This document shows, piece after piece, positions 1-7,458 of a stretch of DNA of 31,217 nucleotides (its first letter is position 1; the number at the start of each line of letters is the position of its first letter). Below the pieces are notes generated by a model. The model was not told where the DNA came from, did not search any database, and saw only the letters and a list, made by a program, of their open reading frames with translations. The position numbers and the translations under genes are program-made. The stretch is from a virus, in IMG/VR virus record IMGVR_UViG_3300037497_000052, positions 1-31,217 of that record; one strand, written 5' to 3'.

Positions 1-566
1 ATGGAAAAGCACTCATCGTCCACGGATTCGACGAAAACGGTCACGCACTCCGATACCAAGTCGCGGGGGTTTGGCGGCCCGGCTACCCGGTCCCGACGGT
101 ATATGGCTACGCCATACCGGATGCTACGGCTCCTCGCATCGGCCGTATTACGTATGTTCAAAAAGATGTTACGGCTGGGTCAGTCCGCCTCTCCACTATC
201 GACGACTCGGGAGTGACCGGTCAGTTGCTCGCGGTTTATGAGCCTGACGAAGAACTGCCGCAGTATCGCCGCATCAATCTCGCGCGACCATTTTCCTGCA
301 TCCGGCTGGCCTACCGCAAGGCGACGCCGGCAGTCTCCAGTTCCTACGACCGAATCCCGCTGAAGAGCAGGCTTGGGTTCCTGCTGGCCCTGCGCGCGTG
401 CAAGGGGTATCAGGAAGTGGACCTCGCGAACGCTCACGCCTTCGAGGCGGATGCTGTCCGGTTGGAACTCGAAGCGCAGAGCGCCTCGGAGCCGTCAATC
501 GCTTTCCCGATTCAGGTCATGGACTTGAATCAGGTTCAGGACAAGTCGGATTACGAAATCTCGTGA
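1..566 (+). CDS. Tail/knob or head-tail connector-like protein, 5'-truncated by window edge
   Basis: The gene runs in from the left edge. The third frame is open from base 3 to the TGA at 564-566, giving 187 visible residues, so the start lies outside the window. The ATG at base 1 opens a different frame that is only a shadow. The N-terminal visible part is beta-rich (VWRPGYPVPTVYGYA, RITYVQKDV). The C-terminal part is helical with an Arg/Ala pattern (RIPLKSRLGFLLALRACK) and an FEADAVRLELEA helix. The gene lies directly before a hub/nozzle-like gene and overlaps its start by 4 bases (GTGA). In T7-type podoviruses this position belongs to the tail tube/adaptor protein (gp11). I infer the role from position only and do not recognise the family by sequence. 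Confidence 0.7.
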   Translation, partial: GKALIVHGFDENGHALRYQVAGVWRPGYPVPTVYGYAIPDATAPRIGRITYVQKDVTAGSVRLSTIDDSGVTGQLLAVYEPDEELPQYRRINLARPFSCIRLAYRKATPAVSSSYDRIPLKSRLGFLLALRACKGYQEVDLANAHAFEADAVRLELEAQSASEPSIAFPIQVMDLNQVQDKSDYEIS

Positions 567-2572
567 GCGACCGAATTTACGATTTTGACCGGGCCATGAT
601 TGGCGGCGCCAAGTCGGACGCCGACCCCGCCGCCCTGCCCGCCGGGTTCTATTGGATGGGCATCAACGTCGTGAACACGGGCGGGCTTCCGGGCTGCCGT
701 CCCGGGTTCGACTGCGTGGTGCGCTTCCCGGACGGCAAGATGCAAGGCGGCGCATTCTTCCGGCCCAAGATTGGCTTGGAGCAGGTCGTTGTCGTCATCG
801 ACGGAAACGTCTATGCCGCCGAGTTCCCCTTCAAGAACTTCCGCGCGCTCCCGGGCATTCGCCTGTCTGAAACGGCCAAGCAAGTTTTCTTCTGTCTGAC
901 GGAGCAAGCCGCGCGCCGGGTCACGACCGATTTGGAATCCGCCATTGAACTGATTACCCCTCGAAATGTCCTCCTCATCCAAGACGGCGGCCAGTCCGCC
1001 CCGGTGTGGTTCGACGGCTCGCAAGCGGGGCAGGACCGTAACAATCAGTATGGCATCCCCGCAGGCGGTCCGATGGTCTGGATTGGCGACCGGCTTTGGG
1101 TATCTAAAGGCAACTACGTTTTCGCCTCGGACATCGCAAACCCATTCAGCTTTCGCGAGCAAGTTTACCTCGGCGGCACCAGCGCCTTTGTCTTCCGTCG
1201 TGAAATAACCGCGATGGCGGCCTCCCCGGAGACCGAAGCCCCGCTCTTGCTCGTCTTCACCGATGAGAATTGCGAGTCCGTCGCCGCGAGCATCCGGGAC
1301 CGGGACTCGTGGGCGGCCACGCCAAACTTTCAATCGCCCGTGTTCGATGTTGGGTGCGTTTCCCAGCGGTCAGTTGTCAACCAGTTCGGCCAACTCATCT
1401 GGTTTTCCACGGCGGGCGTTACGTTCTTCGATGCCGCGGTTGCCTCCAAGCACGAATCCCGTCTTCCTGTCCGGGACTCCGAGATGGCCGTGAGCAAGGC
1501 GCAACTCTCTGGCGACCTCAGCCTGATTGCCGGCGGTTCCTTCGGCCCCTTTATGCTGATGAGCGTTCCGGCGGCCGACCGCTACAACGCGCATACGTGG
1601 GTTCTGAACAACGCGCCCATCGAATCGGTGGGCGGCGCCACTCCGGCGGCGTGGTGTGGCTACTGGCTCGGTGTGCGGCCCGTGGAGTGGCTCTACGGCG
1701 TCGTGGCGGGCGAGGAGCACGCATACTGCCTGTCGGTGGACACCGATGGAGCAAACCGGCTCTGGGAGGGTTTTCGACCCCACCGGCTCGACAATGGCTG
1801 CCCTATCACATGGGCAGTTTACTCGCGCGGCTACTTCGGCGACGGCGCTGGGCAGATGCCCGGAAAGCTCCCCGGCGGCCCGTGCCGGTTCGCGACCTCG
1901 GACCTCGCGCTGTGCAACATCGAAGACGACTTGGACCTTGCGGTCTTTGTGGCCCCGGTTGCCCGCGGGTCTTTCCGCCGAATCTACACGAAATCGTTCA
2001 AGGTGTCCCGGGGAATGATACAGCCGGACATCCCGATTCTGACGGACACGGACCTCTTCGCCTACAAGCCGCAGAGCCGGCGATTCCGAACGGCGGATGC
2101 GCGGCAGTGTGAGACAGACCCGGTAGAAGAGGGTTGCCCTGTGGAAGCTGGAGAACTTCAAGATGTCGATGACGCTTTTCAGTTACTTATTGTGGGAAGC
2201 GGACCCGCTACGCTTCGATGGACGCGCCCTCAAGCCCAGCCGGAGAAAGAGGACGCCTACGCCGACGGAGACGCATTCGACAGCGAAACGAAGCCAAACG
2301 GAGTCCGGTTCGACGGTGTTTCTGCCTCGGCCGACACGGAGCAGGAAATCGCGGATTCTCTTACCGCCTTTCCCTTCTCCGAGTTCACCGCCGCCCGGAT
2401 TGTCACTCTGACGGCTTTCGGGATTACCGCCACGGGAGTCGGCTCGGCGACCAATCCAATCTCGCAGGCATCGGTGGACCGCGTGGCCGACCGGATTGCG
2501 GAGCGGGATGCCGCCAACGGAATTCAGCAGGCAGCGCCTCCCATCTACAGCCTTAGCGGGGTGATAACATGA
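563..2572 (+). CDS. Large tail hub/nozzle-like structural protein (T7 gp12 / P22 gp10 position)
   Basis: 669 residues from the GTG at 563, whose GTGA overlaps the previous stop. An ATG at 596 is the alternative start. The N-terminus has the layout typical of podoviral tail hub and stabilisation proteins: a short acidic leader, then LPAGFYWMGINVV, GLPGCRPGFD and a PDGKMQGGAFF segment. Many short beta-strands ending in aromatic residues follow (MVWIGDRLWVS, WLYGVVAGEEHAYCLS), as expected of a beta-propeller. The last 120 residues are acidic and helical (IADSLTAFPFSEFTAARIV, ASVDRVADRIAERDA) and may contact the next tail protein. No membrane segment or signal peptide is visible. The hub role is inferred from gene order, size and the N-terminal pattern; a structure prediction showing a propeller would confirm it. 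Confidence 0.75.
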   Translation: MSDRIYDFDRAMIGGAKSDADPAALPAGFYWMGINVVNTGGLPGCRPGFDCVVRFPDGKMQGGAFFRPKIGLEQVVVVIDGNVYAAEFPFKNFRALPGIRLSETAKQVFFCLTEQAARRVTTDLESAIELITPRNVLLIQDGGQSAPVWFDGSQAGQDRNNQYGIPAGGPMVWIGDRLWVSKGNYVFASDIANPFSFREQVYLGGTSAFVFRREITAMAASPETEAPLLLVFTDENCESVAASIRDRDSWAATPNFQSPVFDVGCVSQRSVVNQFGQLIWFSTAGVTFFDAAVASKHESRLPVRDSEMAVSKAQLSGDLSLIAGGSFGPFMLMSVPAADRYNAHTWVLNNAPIESVGGATPAAWCGYWLGVRPVEWLYGVVAGEEHAYCLSVDTDGANRLWEGFRPHRLDNGCPITWAVYSRGYFGDGAGQMPGKLPGGPCRFATSDLALCNIEDDLDLAVFVAPVARGSFRRIYTKSFKVSRGMIQPDIPILTDTDLFAYKPQSRRFRTADARQCETDPVEEGCPVEAGELQDVDDAFQLLIVGSGPATLRWTRPQAQPEKEDAYADGDAFDSETKPNGVRFDGVSASADTEQEIADSLTAFPFSEFTAARIVTLTAFGITATGVGSATNPISQASVDRVADRIAERDAANGIQQAAPPIYSLSGVIT

Positions 2573-3714
2573 GCCGCGTATTTTCCTACCTCGACGTGAT
2601 GGCTATGCGAATCGTTCCGCTTCGCTATTCGGCCCCGCCCATCTGCCTTTACGCTTTCTCCAGCACTGGCTCGCAGACGGTAGTGCTGGCCCCCCTTGAG
2701 TTCAAGAGCGGGCCAACCGGTCTGTCGGTGAATCGCATTGGCGGCGGCCTCCATCTGTCGTGGGGCTCGTATCCGGGAGTCATCTGTTACACTGTTTACA
2801 AGCTGGAAGACCCGAACAATCCGCTCAGTCCCTACGTGGTAGTTGCCCAGTGCATCGAGGACACTACCATCACCATCCCAGAGACGGGTTGCGAGACTTA
2901 CATCGTGACTGCCCTCACCCCGGATGGCGAATCCCAGTCTTCCGAGACGTTCACCGTCGGGCCGGATTGTCTGGCACAAATTTTCTGGAACTCAGAGCAG
3001 TCGGTGGTCATCCCCTGCCCGGTCGGAACCACGGGGGCCGACGGGGGCTACACCACGGCAGCGGACCTGTTTGGAGCCAACTCGCAGGCGGTTGCCGACG
3101 CCAATGCGCTCGCCTACGCCAACGCGAACCTTGTGCAGCCCACCTGCGTCCCGGATGGCGGTGGCGGCGGTCCGCTGGTGTATTCCTTCGCGTTCAACCC
3201 CATGACCCAGCCGGCGGCCTGCCTCGGGTCCATGTTCGCCAGTGAGACCTCGCTGGTCCACACCGGGCCGGATTCTCCGGTCCTTCCGTTGCTCTGGTCC
3301 TACGTCGGGGACATCCCGGACGGAATGGTTCTCGCGCTGGACGAAGACGATTTTCTGGGCGGTCGCGGATTTTGGCTGGATGGGGTTCCCACCAACACCG
3401 GGGTTTACGATTTCTCAGTCGCCGTGTCGGACAGCGCGGTCCCGGCATATTCCACCATTCGGGATTACACCTTTGTCGTGGCGGAGATAGACAACGCGGC
3501 CACCCTCACGGCGGCCACGGAGGCAGTTCCCTACTCCGTAACTCTCACCCAGACCGGTGCAGTTCCTCCGGTCACGGTAAGCTGGGCGGTAACATCCGGC
3601 GTGTTGCCAGATGGACTTACTCTCGACTCCGCCACTGGAGAAATCTCCGGGACACCGACCGTTCCGGGAGTCTTCGTGTTCACTGTCACTCTATCCGGGG
3701 ACATCCCTGTCTGA
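2569..3714 (+). CDS. Ig-like tail surface protein with FN3, cysteine-repeat and He_PIG-type modules
   Basis: 381 residues; the ATG at 2569 overlaps the previous stop as ATGA. Three kinds of module are visible. Residues about 45-130 look like a fibronectin type III or Ig sandwich (GGGLHLSWGSYPGVICYTVYK). Residues about 140-195 contain an IPCPVGTTG stretch followed by SQAVADANALAYANA and a cysteine, the layout of DUF5977-like repeats. After a short Gly linker come two putative Ig (He_PIG-like) domains; the second carries LPDGLTLDSATGEISGTP, a strong signature of that family. Ig-like domains on tailed phage virions usually decorate the surface and bind weakly to cell-surface sugars. The position between the hub and the collar-like gene fits a tail appendage. 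The exact role is not known. Confidence 0.75.
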   Translation: MSRVFSYLDVMAMRIVPLRYSAPPICLYAFSSTGSQTVVLAPLEFKSGPTGLSVNRIGGGLHLSWGSYPGVICYTVYKLEDPNNPLSPYVVVAQCIEDTTITIPETGCETYIVTALTPDGESQSSETFTVGPDCLAQIFWNSEQSVVIPCPVGTTGADGGYTTAADLFGANSQAVADANALAYANANLVQPTCVPDGGGGGPLVYSFAFNPMTQPAACLGSMFASETSLVHTGPDSPVLPLLWSYVGDIPDGMVLALDEDDFLGGRGFWLDGVPTNTGVYDFSVAVSDSAVPAYSTIRDYTFVVAEIDNAATLTAATEAVPYSVTLTQTGAVPPVTVSWAVTSGVLPDGLTLDSATGEISGTPTVPGVFVFTVTLSGDIPV

Positions 3715-3715
3715 T

Positions 3716-4231
3716 ATGATTTTTCCCCTTTGTGAAAAAGAGTTTTCCATCACCGTCGCGGGAACGGGAGAATTCTTCAATCTGGAAGCGCACACTGCTT
3801 ACGCTTGGTGCGACAATGACCCGGTTCCGCTCTACGCGGCGACCATCGGTATCGGTATTTCTTCCTCCTTTGTATCACAGCAGGATGCGGAAGACGTGGC
3901 CTGCGCGGCAGCCCGAGCGGCTCTTACCGCGTCAATGCCCGGCCACTGCGCGAACTTCACCCTTGCCGCGGGGTGCAATAGCTCTCCCCCTTTGTATAGC
4001 AATGTTGCCGTCGCTGGTCTGGTTTACTACTGCGATGGTGATTGCGGAAACATTGGCAAGTTTCTGACGGGCACCTGCGTCGCCGCGGATAGCTACTACT
4101 CCCGGATTTCTCAGGTGGACGCAGATGCACAGGCGCAAGCCTTCCACCAGTATCTTGTGGATTTCGTCGCGAACGACGGGGCCGCTGAGTGCTTCCCCAA
4201 CGGACCGCCGTCCTCCTGCGGAGCTTGCTGA
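3716..4231 (+). CDS. Cysteine-rich repeat protein, tail-associated, unknown function
   Basis: 171 residues. The ATG at 3716 follows the previous stop after a single base (TGATATG). An open frame extends upstream to 3611, but that stretch lies inside the previous gene, so the ATG at 3716 is preferred. The protein contains two copies of a module that ends in a helix beginning SQ-x-DA and closing on a cysteine: FVSQQDAEDVACAAARAAL near residue 60 and RISQVDADAQAQAFHQYLV near residue 140. The same module occurs once in the preceding gene. Cysteines are frequent (WCDND, AGCNSS, YYCDGDC, SSCGAC at the C-terminus), suggesting disulfides in a secreted or virion-surface setting. There is no recognisable signal peptide. 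Probably a tail appendage partner of the preceding protein. Confidence 0.65.
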   Translation: MIFPLCEKEFSITVAGTGEFFNLEAHTAYAWCDNDPVPLYAATIGIGISSSFVSQQDAEDVACAAARAALTASMPGHCANFTLAAGCNSSPPLYSNVAVAGLVYYCDGDCGNIGKFLTGTCVAADSYYSRISQVDADAQAQAFHQYLVDFVANDGAAECFPNGPPSSCGAC

Positions 4232-4259
4232 CAGTAGCGGTAATTGACACCTTTCTGAT

Positions 4260-5084
4260 ATGAGCCTTCTCGACACAAATCTGCTGGTGCAAATGGCCCG
4301 GCTTCCGGTGGATTTCCGCGGAAGCCCGCAAGACCTCGCGGACACGATGGTCGGCAACATGCGCATCGTCTCCCCGGTGGGCACGAACTTTTTTGTCGTC
4401 GGCGACATCGAACCGACCAGCAATGTCGGCCCGTGGTTGAAGTCCGGCCGAAGCTGGTGGACGTGGAGCGAGTCCATCAAGCGGTATGCCCCGCAGGACA
4501 TCACGGAGTCGGAGAAAAACTGGTTCTGGGCAGGCGTTGATGTGCCTACCTCGACGCCCCCGCTGATTTGGCTGGAGACGAACGCCTCGGGCCGCGCGAC
4601 GGGCTGGAAGTATTTCAACGCCACGCTGAACGTCTGGGAGTTCTTCGCCGGCCCGGTGCTGGCTGGCCCCGGCGGTGTAAACGGCGCCGACCGCCCCACC
4701 AGTCCCGCCGAGTATCAGCAATTTTTCGACACCGACCTCTCGGTCCTGCTCTGGCAGGAGCGCGGTAAATGGCGCACGGTGTCCGGCGTCCCCGGCGACA
4801 TCAAGGCCGTTTTCTTTGACACGCTGGCCGAGGCGCTGGAGCACAATCCGGGCTGGGTCTATTTCGGCGAAACTGGCGCAGCCTCCGGCTTCCGTGGGCG
4901 CATCATCATGGGTGCTACCAAGGACTCGGGAGCTTCCCCCGAAGCCGCGTATGCGCCGCCGAACGACGTAGCGGCCCGGGCGAACAAGGAGACCTTCGGC
5001 GAGACCGACGGCATCACCATGTCCACGACCTCGCCCGTCCCGCTGCCGCCGCAGGTTGCCTTGTGGCATCTCATCAAGGAATAA
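4260..5084 (+). CDS. Tail collar/fibre-like protein
   Basis: 274 residues from the ATG at 4260, 28 bases after the previous stop and with no Shine-Dalgarno sequence. The central part is rich in Trp and Phe (GRSWWTWSESIKRYAP, EKNWFWAGVDV, WKYFNATLNVWEFFAG). Residues about 175-225 follow the layout of the phage tail collar domain found in fibres and microcystin-dependent proteins: a PGDIKAVFF strand, then NPGWVYFGETG, then FRGRIIMGATKDS. The C-terminus ends PLPPQVALWHLIKE, similar to the tail end of that family. The neighbours are the Ig/cysteine-repeat proteins upstream and the internal virion genes downstream. Receptor recognition or attachment of a fibre are both possible. The family assignment is by eye. 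Confidence 0.65.
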   Translation: MSLLDTNLLVQMARLPVDFRGSPQDLADTMVGNMRIVSPVGTNFFVVGDIEPTSNVGPWLKSGRSWWTWSESIKRYAPQDITESEKNWFWAGVDVPTSTPPLIWLETNASGRATGWKYFNATLNVWEFFAGPVLAGPGGVNGADRPTSPAEYQQFFDTDLSVLLWQERGKWRTVSGVPGDIKAVFFDTLAEALEHNPGWVYFGETGAASGFRGRIIMGATKDSGASPEAAYAPPNDVAARANKETFGETDGITMSTTSPVPLPPQVALWHLIKE

Positions 5085-5548
5085 TGGCGCTCCGCACCCG
5101 GCGCCTTTTTCCGTTCGAGTTCGGCCCGTATTGGCGGACGCTGGCCCCGCAGATTGACGCCTCGGTGAAGTATCACGGGAAGATGGACCCGGAGCACACC
5201 GTCGGGACGATGCTGCCGCTGCTGGAAAGCGTCCGGGCGGTGGCCTTTCTGCTCTACGACGACGAGCGACCAACGACCTGCGCGGGGATGCTCTTCGGGT
5301 TCATCGCGCCGAATATGTTCACGGGCGCTCTGGAGGGGCTGGAAGGTGGTTGGTTTGTCGCTCCTTGCGTCCGCCGGAGAAATTCAGCACTTCTTTTGCT
5401 GAAGGCGTTCGAGGAGTTCGCCAAGACCGCCGGCTGCATCCGCGTGCTGTCCGGCTCGACAATTTCGCATAGAGCGGGAGCGATGAGCCGGCTCTATCGG
5501 CGGCTCGGGTATCAGCCTCACGCGGAGGCATTCAGCAAGGAATTGTAA
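5084..5548 (+). CDS. GNAT-like internal virion protein (T7 gp13 position)
   Basis: 154 residues. The ATG at 5084 shares its first base with the previous stop (TAATG), and AAGGAA just upstream is one of the few good ribosome-binding sites in the window. The fold pattern is that of a GNAT acetyltransferase: beta strands around AVAFLLYDD and GMLFGFIA, then GGWFVAPCVRRRNSALLLLKAFEEFAKTAGC, then a final strand-helix (MSRLYRRLGYQP). The acetyl-CoA loop is degenerate (RRRNSA where R-x-x-G-x-G/A is expected), so catalysis is doubtful. T7 gp13 and its relatives (DUF2833) are GNAT-like and sit in the same place, directly before the gp14-type core protein; they are needed for assembly of the internal core. 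That role is inferred here from fold and position. Confidence 0.7.
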   Translation: MALRTRRLFPFEFGPYWRTLAPQIDASVKYHGKMDPEHTVGTMLPLLESVRAVAFLLYDDERPTTCAGMLFGFIAPNMFTGALEGLEGGWFVAPCVRRRNSALLLLKAFEEFAKTAGCIRVLSGSTISHRAGAMSRLYRRLGYQPHAEAFSKEL

Positions 5549-6498
5549 TGGACGGAGTATTTGGAGCCATTGGAAGCGTTGCAGGTGCCGCTATTTCCGC
5601 CAGCGCCACGAAGAGCGCGGCGGAGAAGCAAGCGAACGCGCTGAAGGAAGCGCGCATCTACAACTATGTCAACCTCGACCCCAACCTCATCAACGCCAAG
5701 GCCAAGGCCGCCGACATCAAGCGCGCCCAAGGGCAGATGGCGCTTCAGTCGCAGATTGACCCCAATCTGGCCGCTGCGCGAAATCTCGGTTCGGCTGCCG
5801 TGGCAAAGGGCGCTGCCGAGATTGGCTCCGCCGCGTCCGACCGCGTAGCCGCGCAGGCGGAAGGCTCTTTGGTTTCTGATGAGCGAATCGGCCAGTTGAA
5901 GGACCAACTCCTGAAGGCGGCGCTCAACGATATTTCTTCCGGCTCGACACTCCCCCCGGACCTGCAAGCGGAACTTGTCAAAGCTGGGCTAGAGAAGGGG
6001 GGAGCGGCGGGCGTCGGCTTGAATCCGAAATCGCTGGCAGGCCAGAACACGCGCCAACTTATCGGCGAGCGCGGCCTCGCTCTGCGCAACGAGCGCCTTA
6101 ACCGCGCGACGGCCTTGACCAAGTTCGCTTCGGACTTGGAACAGAACCGCACGCGGTTGCTCACGGACCTTTTCCCTCGCCTCCAAGGCCAGCAAGCCAA
6201 TAACGCGGCGCTGGGCGCGGGGGCCGTTTCTCTTTCGCAGTCCATGATGCCTTCGGCCGGACTGTCGGGCGAGAATATCGCAAGTCTCTGGCAGGCGCGA
6301 GTCCTTGGGACTAGCAACCTGACTCAGCAAATCGGCAACACGCAGGCCAGTGCCGCCGCGTCGATGGGCAACATCTACGGCAAGCTGGCCGGCGGACTCG
6401 GCGAGAGTGCCGGGAAAATCTATCAGGGCATCACGAACCCGGCGACTACCAATCCGGTAGGTAGTGGCGGAGCGACCAGCTACGGCGGGGTGGCATAA
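5548..6498 (+). CDS. Internal virion protein, T7 gp14-like
   Basis: 316 residues; ATG at 5548 in a TAATG overlap with the previous stop, with AAGGA seven bases upstream. The N-terminus is a glycine/alanine hydrophobic helix (GVFGAIGSVAGAAISASAT), as in ejected podoviral core proteins that insert into the cell envelope. Long Ala/Gln-rich helices without cysteines follow (NAKAKAADIKRAQGQMALQ, RNERLNRATALTKFASDLE), then a Gly-rich tail. It sits between the GNAT-like gene and two further core-type genes. In T7, gp14 leaves the head first and forms the outer-membrane part of the DNA channel. The assignment rests on position, size and the N-terminal helix, not on close sequence similarity. Confidence 0.65.
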   Translation: MDGVFGAIGSVAGAAISASATKSAAEKQANALKEARIYNYVNLDPNLINAKAKAADIKRAQGQMALQSQIDPNLAAARNLGSAAVAKGAAEIGSAASDRVAAQAEGSLVSDERIGQLKDQLLKAALNDISSGSTLPPDLQAELVKAGLEKGGAAGVGLNPKSLAGQNTRQLIGERGLALRNERLNRATALTKFASDLEQNRTRLLTDLFPRLQGQQANNAALGAGAVSLSQSMMPSAGLSGENIASLWQARVLGTSNLTQQIGNTQASAAASMGNIYGKLAGGLGESAGKIYQGITNPATTNPVGSGGATSYGGVA

Positions 6499-6499
6499 C

Positions 6500-7453
6500 A
6501 TGGGCACCCCTCTCAAATACACAGGCCGGACTCCTGCCGCAGCCCCGGTAAAGCCGGCGACCAATCAGGTCTGGCATCTGCCTCCGGCCTTTCGGATGAA
6601 CACCGCCCCGAAGCCCTCGGAGAAGCGGGCGGCCGGCCAGTCCTTGCTTCCCCCGGCCGCGCAGGGCAAGAAGACCACGGCTCCGCTGGCGCAGGATGAC
6701 CAGAGCCGGACGAATCGCATCCTTGAGCAGATGGGCATCACGGATACCGCCCTCGGCTCCCGGAACATTTTCGACACGCGGAAGGGCGCCAGCACGGCCA
6801 CTTTTGGAAACCCTGCTTTTGATAACAGGCCGACCATCGAATCCCGAACCGGTCCCGGCATCAAATACACGGTCCCGAAGTCCGCGGCTGCCGCCGCCGC
6901 CGCCCCCAAACTGAACGACCCGGCGCTGGCCTCCCGCGGCTCTTCCGCTGCTCCCACAGTCAAGGTAGTCGGCCAAAGCTCTGTGTATCAGGGCGAGAAC
7001 GGCGGCGGACTTGCGCAGTCAGTCAACAGCCTGAATACCTCGCAGGAAGAAGCGGCGGCCCTGCAAGAGCAGTGGCGCCAGCGTCTTTTCGGTATCGCGT
7101 TCAGTGGTCAGGGCGGAGTGGGAACCGACGAAGGACTGATGCAGCTAAGTCAGTCGCAGAACGCTCTCGGGCTGCTGAACACCAGCTTCGGAGGCAAAGG
7201 CGTGATGGGGGGCGGCCTCGACATCGCGGCCATCGTCCGCGCCCGGGCAGACTATCAAACCAAGGCGGCCGAACAGATGCGCAGAGCCGACAACGAAGGG
7301 TCTCTCCGCTGGGAACAGCAGAAGATTACTCAGGCTCCCTCTAACCCGTGGTCCTTGGAAAGTTCGTGGGACCGGGACGCCCGCAAGAAATTCAACACCC
7401 GAAACATGGAAGCTACCATCCTCGGAGTGAGTCCGTCTAGCTTCTGGTCCTAA
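6500..7453 (+). CDS. Putative virion-associated protein, unknown family
   Basis: 317 residues from the ATG at 6500, one base after the previous stop. A frame open from 6464 lies inside the preceding gene and was not used. The first 120 residues are low-complexity, rich in Pro, Ala and Lys, and probably disordered. An Ala tract (SAAAAAAAPK) follows, then a helical C-terminal half with many Gln and Arg (QEEAAALQEQWRQRLF, ADYQTKAAEQMRRADNEGS). It lies between two internal-virion-type genes and is probably a core or ejection protein as well, but I do not recognise it. Confidence 0.6.
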   Translation: MGTPLKYTGRTPAAAPVKPATNQVWHLPPAFRMNTAPKPSEKRAAGQSLLPPAAQGKKTTAPLAQDDQSRTNRILEQMGITDTALGSRNIFDTRKGASTATFGNPAFDNRPTIESRTGPGIKYTVPKSAAAAAAAPKLNDPALASRGSSAAPTVKVVGQSSVYQGENGGGLAQSVNSLNTSQEEAAALQEQWRQRLFGIAFSGQGGVGTDEGLMQLSQSQNALGLLNTSFGGKGVMGGGLDIAAIVRARADYQTKAAEQMRRADNEGSLRWEQQKITQAPSNPWSLESSWDRDARKKFNTRNMEATILGVSPSSFWS

Positions 7454-7458
7454 CTCCT

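Noticed and set aside
1-216. ATG-initiated frame at the very first base (71 codons)
   Set aside because: Another frame is open from base 3 through 566 and gives a normal protein that overlaps the next start by GTGA; the first frame has Ser/Arg-rich shadow composition.
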